From Ananas comosus (Eukaryota > Streptophyta > Magnoliopsida > Poales > Bromeliaceae), in assembly GCF_001540865.1 (NCBI RefSeq), contig NC_033622.1:5015539-5079538 (forward strand): a stretch of DNA of 64,000 nucleotides, in the 5' to 3' direction. The stretch's first letter is position 1. Each line of letters starts with the position of its first letter. Both the position numbers and the translations under genes were made by a program. Shown here piece after piece: positions 57,025 to 64,000 of the stretch. The notes under the pieces were generated by a model that worked only from the letters and a program-made list of their open reading frames with translations, was not told the DNA's origin and made no database searches.

Positions 57025-57966
57025 TGTAAGGACTGAGACTTTTGCAGTGTAGCTAAACTCTCAGTTGACGATGTTTTTGTGTGTAATTTAATTACAAAAG
57101 CACTCGTCAAGTTTCGGGCGAAAATGAGTTAAAACGGAGATTCTACGCTATTTCCAAGTTTCACTTAAAGTGAATAGTAACTCGATTTTCCGAAGAAGCC
57201 ACGTTGTGAAGTTGGCTTCAGGCTCGTATCGGACTCCAGTTTATAGTTCTTTCGGGTTGGTTTGAGTTATAAATCATAACTCAGGGAGTGTTGCACTCGT
57301 TTTGCGAGGTTGCGTGGAGATGCACGCTAAAGTGCACTTTGCCATGTATTTTACAGCGTTGAAAACGTTTTTATGGCAAAACGGTCGTGGCTGGAGAGGA
57401 GCTAGTTGCAAGTTAGAGGCGTCTAGGCAGGCAGGCTAAACGCTTGCCTAGCGTGATCACTCTAGTCGTGCTGCCTCTGTTGTTTCGATGCGAAAACCAA
57501 GCGGAGCTAGCTAGTGCCTAAGTACTGCTTTAGGCAAGAGAGAGAGGTTTTCTGTTTTACTGTGTATTTATGTATATTTTATACATAGAAATCTAAAAGA
57601 GCTTTAGGCACACAGTTTGAGATTTAGGCAGTCGCGGTTATCAAGATCTTATCGATTTAGCAAGCTTTGCTCGATAACCTAGCGATACTTGNNNNNNNNN
57701 NNNNNNNNNNNNNNNNNNNNNNNNNNNNNNNNNNNNNNNNNNNNNNNNNNNNNNNNNNNNNNNNNNNNNNNNNNNNNNNNNNNNNNNNNNNNNNNNNNNN
57801 NNNNNNNNNNNNNNNNNNNNNNNNNNNNNNNNNNNNNNNNNNNNNNNNNNNNNNNNNNNNNNNNNNNNNNNAAAAAAAAAAAAAAAAAAAAAAAATTTGG
57901 TACATCTTTCGCGACTCTGAGTTTTAAAAATGGTAATGGCTTTTAAATCGGCCCCGGGGCGTGACA
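57025..57966 (+). mobile_element. Solo LTR of family F (interrupted by a gap)
   Basis: TGTAAGGACTGAG ... GGGGCGTGACA with the flanking duplication AAGAA (57020-57024; 57967-57971). The first 200 bp match 44957 onward and the last 90 bp match 52750-52848. The assembled length is 942 bp including the N run, whereas the complete LTR is 4.7 kb, so most of it lies in the gap. Confidence 0.9.
57692..57871. other. Assembly gap (180 N)
   Basis: N run ending at a poly-A stretch inside a solo LTR. Comparison with the complete copy suggests that several kilobases, not 180 bp, are missing. Confidence 0.9.
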
Positions 57967-58631
57967 AAGAACCTTTCCAAGATCCCAAAGAGATCTAGAA
58001 TACTTCTAATCCAAACTAAGAGAAGGTTCTACAACCATCAATTTAACCCCAAAGGCTACAAATCAAAAACCCCCAAATAAAATCTTAGTTCCCAAAACTA
58101 GGTTTTCATTTCCAAAAATCCAACATACAAGATCCAAAAGAGTGATCAAAGCTACTAACCTCTCAACAAGCTCCAAACCTTGTTAGGAATGTGCTAGGGT
58201 TCGAAATCTTTCCTCCAACAAGCTCCAAACCTTGCTCCAAAGCTGTCACGCCTCGGGACCGGCGGAGGCCCTCTCGGTAGCGCGCCCAGACCCGCCATAT
58301 GTCAGCACATATAAGGCGTATACAATAACAACAGAAAATAAAACCAAAGAGATGATCTACAACTAGAGATATCAGAGTAAGAGTAAATCTATCATCTATA
58401 ACAAGGTGGTAGAAAATATACTAAACAATAAAAGTGAGTCATAAAGTTATACAATAACCATCTCCAAAAACGGGTACACAAAAGGGTGGTCACTACACAT
58501 GGATAAAACTCTCAATCTCTCCAAAAAGAAACAACGAGAGGTAGACCACCTATCAATGCGTCCCTCGATAGCAAGCTAGCTCGAGGCGATACCCTTTCCG
58601 CTGTCCCTAGCCTCTCCCGGCGTGGAAGGCT

Positions 58632-58688
58632 CTGAAATAAGACATAAAACAGAGGGCGTGAGAACTATAATTTATAGTTCCCAGTGGG
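58632..58688 (-). other. Conserved LTR hairpin/CAG block, copy in solo LTR 58244-60939
   Basis: Minus strand: CCCACTGGGAACTATAA, inverse TTATAGTTC, TCACGCCC, T-rich tract, TTATTTCAG. Confidence 0.65.
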
Positions 58689-60586
58689 CAATTACTGACC
58701 TCAGCTCAATGCACCACTAGGCCCCAAAAGAAAAGGATAAGTCCAAAAAGCAACAATAATAGTAAATAGATTGCATTTATGAAAGTATAAATAAAATGCT
58801 AAGCTACTATGTCGCGAATAAACATGATGTCCAAGTGTTGTACATTTACTTTATTAAAGTGAAGCATGTCCAATGCATAAAACAATGTCCCAATATGGCA
58901 ACAAGTAAATATCATGATCCATTCTATCAATATATGATAATTATGATCTATCATGGCAACCAAGTATACTATGATGCAACAAGTGAACTGTCAAGTATAC
59001 TACATGTCTCAGCACTATGCTATAAGCATGTCAAGTAATCCAACTACTAAGCCTATCTAGTAGTGATTGTCATTTTCCGTTCGATGTCATTGTTTCCAAC
59101 ATGTTCTAGGACCTACACAGTGTAGTTCAGCTTGTGCCACCTAAGTGTCGGTGGTAGCTCCAACATTCCCACTCTAGGAATGAGTCTATCCCTCCCGACC
59201 CCGTAGGTTTCTCGATACCGCACGAGTGAGCATAAGTCGCGTAGGCTAACTCCGGAGTGCCGGCTTGTAGGGAGCGGCCCTCACAAGCATGTGCGAATGA
59301 GCACAAATGGCAAGCAAGCAAGGTCAAAGTCTCAAGTACTCAATCCTCATGCCTCTAATATGGTAATAGCCACTAGCATCCAACGATCTAGTTCTATGTC
59401 TCAAGGTGAAGTTCCAACTCTCACTATACTTAGTGCCTCTTTATGACACTTAAGCATTACTATAGGTCAAGCATACCACCTATTCAATATTCCATTAATG
59501 ACCTTAACACTAGGTTCATACATGACCCGAGCTCAATGCCGCTTAATGACATTAGCCCAATTATTCTCAAGTAGTACAAGTCCCCAAGCCTCTTTATGGC
59601 TTACTAAGATCCTTTAAGCCTCAAGGAGGAATAGCTTTAAATGTATGAAAGTAATGCTCATTTTCACAATAGAAATTATGATTCCAAGTCTCAATAGGAT
59701 GCCAACCATGTACAAGTTCCACATGCTAGTTCTCTACTATATAGAGGTCCGAAAATTCATCACACATAACATAGGCATGTTAAACATCCTAAAATTCACA
59801 ATAATTACATTTATCATGAAAATGCATGAATTTCTACTTTACGAAGCATAAAACATAGGATATGAGAATTTCTCATATGCTAGGCTAGGTCAAACCCACC
59901 GAACCGTCTCGAAACCCTTCGTAAGCTCCAACGAAGGTGTCCTCTAGCCTCTTAGTACCCTAAAGGCACAAGAACAAAGGTTAAACGAACCTTACGATCA
60001 ACTACAAGCTCAAACATTAAATTACTAAGCAAAATGGCCAAAATCTCACCTATAGTGTAGAAATCCCTTTCCAAAACTCAAATGGAAGCTAGATCCCTTC
60101 CAAAGCAAGCTAAACCAAGGTTCTAATCCAATTAGATTAGCTCAAAAAGCCCTTAATCAAAAAGCCCCAAATAAACCCTAGATTTCCCATTCTAGGGTTC
60201 CATCTCCCAAAAACTATCAAAACTAGGTCTAGAGAGGAGAAATGGGCAACTAACCTCTAGAGAAGCTTCAATCCAAGATCAAAATCCTCTTGGGTTGAAG
60301 ATGGATCCACCACCAAGCTCCAAAAGCAAGCTCCAAGCCACCAAAAGGAAGAAGAGAAGGTGGGGGTGAAGCTCCAAGTCCTCAAACAAGCTCTACTTCC
60401 TCTCCTCCTTCTTCTTCTCCTTCTTCTTCTCTTTCTAGTGAGTGTAGAGAGAGTGTGAGGGAGAGAAATGAGGGAAAGAGAGAAGAGAAATGGCCTAAAT
60501 GCCCTCTATTGGAATAATATCCACTTAGGCCCTCCAACAAAGCAACCTGTGCACTGCCCGGGTCTGGGCAGCTTTCGGACTGAGGG

Positions 60587-60766
60587 ACCGGTCTCCCCGA
60601 CCTGGGACCGGTCTCTCAGCCTGCCCCGAAAATCCAACGTTCGGGAACCGGTCTCTCCCCGCATAGGACCGGTCTCTCCCAGCATAGTCGCGCTGGAGGA
60701 CCGGTCTCATCCCCCAGGGACCGGTTGCCTCTCAGACTGCCGCAACACTGTTCCGAAGTGACCGGT
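60587..60766 (-). repeat. ACCGGT palindrome array in solo LTR 58244-60939 (7 motifs)
   Basis: ACCGGT starts at 60587, 60607, 60647, 60668, 60700, 60720 and 60761, most with the flank GG/TCTC, plus a decayed atcagtcccc at about 60781. It lies 170-355 bp from the sense start. Confidence 0.85.
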
Positions 60767-61160
60767 CTCTCCCACCAGGGATCAGTCCCCGAGAGTAAAA
60801 CTCTCAGGACTTGTCCAGAACTCAGATTTCGAACTTTTTGGTCGGAATACAATCTACGACCCTCCACCAAGTGTGGAAAAGCTCGGAATCCATATCAAAC
60901 ACTCGAACCTCGCAATTTGCACAGATCCAGTGTGTTACAAAAGCGTCTCCAAGGTAGGAAAACCATCACCAAGCAAAAAGGAGAGGAAAAGAGAGATCAA
61001 TCCAAGCTAATCCACAAAAAAAAGGGAGAAAATCAAGAGAGGGGAACACTCATCTCCTCCACGGTTTAGGGCTCAAAAGAGCCCTCATGGGGGCTGTGGG
61101 TATAAGATGTAACAATCTCAAAAAGACCCCTAAAAAATGTGCAGTCTGCAACTACACTAC

Positions 61161-61317
61161 GTACCGGTACGCGGGCTGGAGTACCGGCACCCAGCAGCCG
61201 AGCGCGCCAACCAGAGCCTCTGTCAAGTGAGAAAATACACAAGGTATCGGTACCCGCGCGATGCAGTACCAATACCAGGTCTAGTACAGGTACTTGGGTG
61301 ATGCAGTACCGGTACTC
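61161..61317 (-). repeat. GTACCGGTAC palindrome array in LTR G
   Basis: Perfect GTACCGGTAC at 61161-61170, ACCGGT at 61308, and diverged relatives (gtaccggcac, gtatcggtac, gtacaggtac). Same position in the LTR as the other arrays (about 195-350 bp from the sense start) but with changed flanks. Confidence 0.75.
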
Positions 61318-61513
61318 TGCCTCGCAGAGCTCAACCCGAGAGCACCCCAAAATCTGCAGTTTAGAGGTTTTGGCGCTAAGTACTCATCCTCGCTCCTCGA
61401 GATGCGAGTAATAGGTCGGAACACAGTCAATGACCCTCCAGAAAATCCGGAAAGGCTCAGAACACTAATCGAACACTCGAACCTTGCAATTTGTTAAAGT
61501 TTAGTGTGCTACA

Positions 61514-61629
61514 TTGGCGGCGGCGACGGCAGCTGCGCGCATGGAGATGAGCAGGGGGAGGGGATGGCGGCTGGGATCTCAGCTGGGGGTGGCAAGGGCT
61601 AGGTTAGGGTTTCTACCTTGAAAACCATC
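61514..61629. other. GC-rich flank of LTR G
   Basis: ggcggcggcgacggcagctgcgcgc followed by G/A-rich sequence and ctagggttagggtttc-like words; may be the interior of the CACTA element whose end is at 62604. No gene called. Confidence 0.35.
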
Positions 61630-62352
61630 TTTAAAGTGTGCCAACTTCGGGCGTATCGCCCTCCAAAATGAGATATTTTTGCTGAGGTCCAGACCGTGTG
61701 TGTATGACCACCTCGCGCATCAGTCCGCCGAGTCTCATAGAATTCCGCGTATAAAATATAGGGTGTTTCGCGCGAAAAACAAAAACATCAATTCGACCCT
61801 TCCTCGATAAACGCGTAATATATGTCCATCCGTCCGTCAGATTTGAGATCGGATCGCGCCAGCGTGTTCCGCACGACTGGGGCATCGAAACTACTATCTT
61901 GTTTCACCAGATTAGGTCACCAATTTGCGACAGAATCCATCCTCTCTCTAATTGCCAAAACTTTTTTTTACAATAAAATTTCTTTTTCTTGAAAACCGTG
62001 CATCAAAATCCAAATCCGTCGGTGCCATTGGGTTCAGGACAATCGAACCATTGAAAACATATTGGATCACTATGAACGGAGTCCGATACGCACCCGAAGC
62101 CATCTCCACTGATTGGCCTCTCCGAAAAACCGGAGTTACTATTCACTTTAAGTGATAAGTGAAGGTCGCATAACTTCTCCTCCTAACTCGTTTTCTTCAG
62201 AAATTTGACTTTAAGTGATTAGTGAAGGTCGCGTAACTTCTCCTCCTAACTCGTTTTCTTTAAAAATTTGACGAGTGCTTATGTAATTAAATTACATACA
62301 AAAATATCGTCGACAGAGAGTTTAGCTATACTGCCAAATCGCAGTCCTCACA
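61630..62352 (-). mobile_element. Inverted, diverged LTR fragment of family F
   Basis: On the minus strand it begins TGTGAGGACTGCGATTTGGC and continues with sequence parallel to 44957-45260 (tagctaaactctc, gtaatttaattaca, aagcactcgtcaaa, agtgaatagtaactc, cgtatcggactccgtt). An about 62-bp segment is tandemly duplicated at 62148-62275. No GTGACA end was found, so it is a fragment. Confidence 0.7.
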
Positions 62353-62379
62353 ATCGGATATCAAACTACTAAATTTGTC

Positions 62380-62604
62380 AACACTGTAAAGCATCGACAC
62401 AAAATTTTTAAGAGCTAACAGCTTAAAATTAGCAACAGACACAACAATTAATGCTTTAAAGCGTCACCGATTATGTTCTTGAAGCTTGGGTAAACTTCGA
62501 ATTTTTTCTCTTGTTTATTGGAGCATGGATGAGGTTGTTAATGACCCTTTTGTGCACGAGTAAATGGCTTAAAAAGCATCGGTAATGACAGTTTTTCTAT
62601 AGTG
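62380..62604. mobile_element. Terminus of another CACTA-like element
   Basis: Ends with gacagtttttctatagtg, the inverse of CACTATAGAAAAAC, preceded by subterminal words such as ttaaagcatcg, tttaaagcgtcaccg and aaaaagcatcggtaatgac. The other end and any transposase were not found. Confidence 0.65.
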
Positions 62605-63613
62605 ATTCTATATTTTACTTATAATAATTGCATATTTAACTTTTATTTCCTTTTTTCCTTTTCCCTTTCGCTAATAGCATCGTCTCTTGTGAATATTTTA
62701 TTTGTTCTTTTTTTATTTTTCTCAACTAAATATTAAGTAATCAAACACTCTAATAGGAATAGGGCCAATCAACTTAATCAGAGAATAAACATATTTTTAT
62801 TAACCATATTCATTGTGAGAATTTTTGAATTTACAATGTTGAAATTAAAACCCTTAATTAATCAGTTTTGATTTTTTTTATTAGAAAAACAACATAAGCA
62901 TACACCATATTTATCCGAAGCAGACAAGGTCGGAGTCGGGCTGCTTCAAATTTAAGACTGTGTTGGGCTTGGCTGGATTTTCCGAACCTACGGCCTATCA
63001 CGGCCGCTGGCCCAGGCACTACCAGCATGTTGAGTCGTGTCCCATGCCGACCTATTATATATTTTTAATTTGAATTTTAAATTTAAATAATAAAATGATT
63101 AAATATTCTCTAATAGTCCTATTTTGGCCCAAAAGTTTTTTTTTGTGGTACGGAGTGGTACGACCCAAGAAGTTGGACCTCGGTACCAAGCCCTAATGAG
63201 TTGGTCCAATTTTTAAAGTAAGACCTTTTTCTTATAATTTTTCAAAATCTTTTTAAAATCTGTGAAAGAGTCTCGACCTATGGGCCGTGGACTCGTGGGT
63301 GCAAACCATGGGTTGTGTCGAGTTTGACTGGCCTGCAAGCCATCCAACCAGTTTAAGATCCTTGTGTCCACGTGCCCTTATTAGGTCCTAACTTTTTGTA
63401 ACTAAAAGCAATATTATTTATGATCACATTAATTTTCGGCGTAATTTAGGCCTTGTATGTCTGGCATTCACCTATTCCAAAGACGGGTCAGTGCCAGCCT
63501 GCCAGCCAGCCAGCCTAATAGGATAAAGAAGGAAATTCTTCTGTTCCTTGTGAGGTCGATTTTTTATGATTGGTGGCTCGGCACGCCCCTGGGCCTAAGC
63601 TGTCTTGGCTTGG
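62605..63613. other. AT-rich intergenic region
   Basis: No gene recognised. 62930-63400 contains words such as gggctgcttcaaa and acggccgctggccc that resemble decayed fold-back elements. Confidence 0.45.
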
Positions 63614-64000
63614 TAGGGGTGTAACCGAGCCGAACACGAGCGAGCTGGGGTCGGCTCGTGTTCGACTCGTTTATTTAACGAGCCGAACACGAGCTGGCTC
63701 GTTAAAGTATCAAGCTGAAAAACTCAGCTCGTGTTCAGCTCGTTAATAAACGAGCCGAACACGAGCTGGCTCACGAGCTAGCCAACGAACAATAAATTGA
63801 AAGATTAGAATAATTATATATAAAAATAAATTTATAAATTTTATTCATTAGACTTTGATTTAATAGTTAAACTTTAATAATAAATAAGTCTTTATATAAT
63901 TAAGCTCGCATTTATATTTTTATTTTACTAAATTAAATAATAAAAATATATATTATATTAATTATTTATTTATATATAAAATATAAATTAAAATAATTAT
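63614..64000. mobile_element. Start of a hAT-type fold-back element (runs off the window)
   Basis: taggggtgtaaccgagccg is a common start of non-autonomous hAT elements in plants. It is followed by repeated and inverted gagccgaacacgagctggctc words (63635-63785) able to form hairpins, then AT-rich sequence to the window end. Confidence 0.6.

Larger units (their letters stand above)
58244..60939 (-). mobile_element. Solo LTR (Del/Tekay-like) inside LTR G
   Basis: Plus-strand ends TGTCACGCCTCGG and GTGTTACA with the duplication AAAGC at 58239-58243 and 60940-60944. Closely related to the LTR of element C and to the solo LTR 7499-10138. Carries seven ACCGGT motifs and the hairpin/CAG block. Confidence 0.95.
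56358..61513 (-). mobile_element. Old LTR fragment G, interrupted by two solo LTRs
   Basis: Three pieces (56358-57024, 57967-58243, 60940-61513) read continuously as an LTR related to 17811-20383: tccggagtgccggcttgtgg at the left, gtcaaacccaccgaa at about 56850, and cactcgaaccttgcaatttg near the right end. The sense start (minus strand) is TGTAGCACAC at 61513. The left end is truncated at 56358. Its palindrome array has the core ACCGGT in the flank GTACCGGTAC rather than GAGACCGGTCTC. Confidence 0.75.

Noticed and set aside
1..64000. CRISPR arrays, bacterial operons, rRNA or organelle inserts
   Set aside because: None seen; repeats are plant transposon structures and no conserved rRNA or organelle gene was recognised.

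Overview
This is a transposon-dominated stretch of a plant nuclear genome. The evidence is nested Ty3/gypsy chromovirus and Ty1/copia elements, CACTA (EnSpm) DNA transposons, MITEs, plant-type initiator-tRNA-Met primer binding sites, and one ordinary plant gene of the hybrid proline-rich (8-cysteine) family. The style of the elements suggests a monocot. Pineapple (Ananas) or a relative is my guess from general familiarity with Del/Tekay-like families and is not proven by the window. There are two N gaps (910-1009 and 57692-57871) and one isolated N (41805). No rRNA, tRNA, CRISPR or prokaryotic feature was seen.

Left part (1-30,000) is one deep nest. A copia element (E1, from 27662) was entered by a CACTA element whose right end is 27661. 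The CACTA transposase gene (minus strand) is cut at 20383 by a minus-strand Del/Tekay-like gypsy element (C: LTR 17811-20383, gag-pol 17467-14269). At 14268, C abuts the 3' LTR of a plus-strand chromovirus (A: pol from about 5605, chromodomain to 11742, LTR 11808-14268). A is itself split by a 2.64-kb solo LTR (7499-10138, TSD TCTAC). The CACTA interior carries another solo LTR (24748-27410, TSD GGGAG) and a captured exon of the RNA-processing gene LSM7 (23177-23258). Left of A lies a different retroelement (B, about 1010-5610) with a 460-aa plant-transposon-type protein, its own promoter and a 5'UTR intron, and a 3' LTR.

Middle part (30,024-44,950): a structurally complete but coding-dead copia element (E2, 30024-37213, TSD CTATA) with a very GC-rich leader. 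It is followed by the only conventional host gene, a minus-strand HyPRP/DC2.15-like cell-wall protein (37576-37977) with a remnant of a second copy just downstream. Next come a cluster of MITEs sitting in TA microsatellites (39.36-43.2 kb) and the left half of a host region of unknown nature.

Right part (44,957-64,000): a large LTR unit (44957-52848, TSD TTTAC) made of one 4.7-kb LTR followed directly by a 5'-truncated second LTR with no internal region. Then come a CACTA terminus (to 54051), a Tourist-like MITE (54313-55076), and an old LTR (56358-61513) entered by two solo LTRs (57025-57966, TSD AAGAA; 58244-60939, TSD AAAGC). The end holds an inverted LTR fragment, another CACTA end (62604) and the start of a hAT-type fold-back element.

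Two signals cut across the element families. (1) Arrays of ACCGGT-centred palindromes occur at about the same place (roughly 150-480 bp from the LTR start) in several distinct LTR families and beside the internal promoter of B. (2) A conserved block further downstream in the LTRs (CCTAGTGGG ... CCCACTGGGA, a hairpin of varying sequence, TTCTCAC, then a CAG) is kept in five diverged LTR types. These are the best candidates for undescribed biology here.
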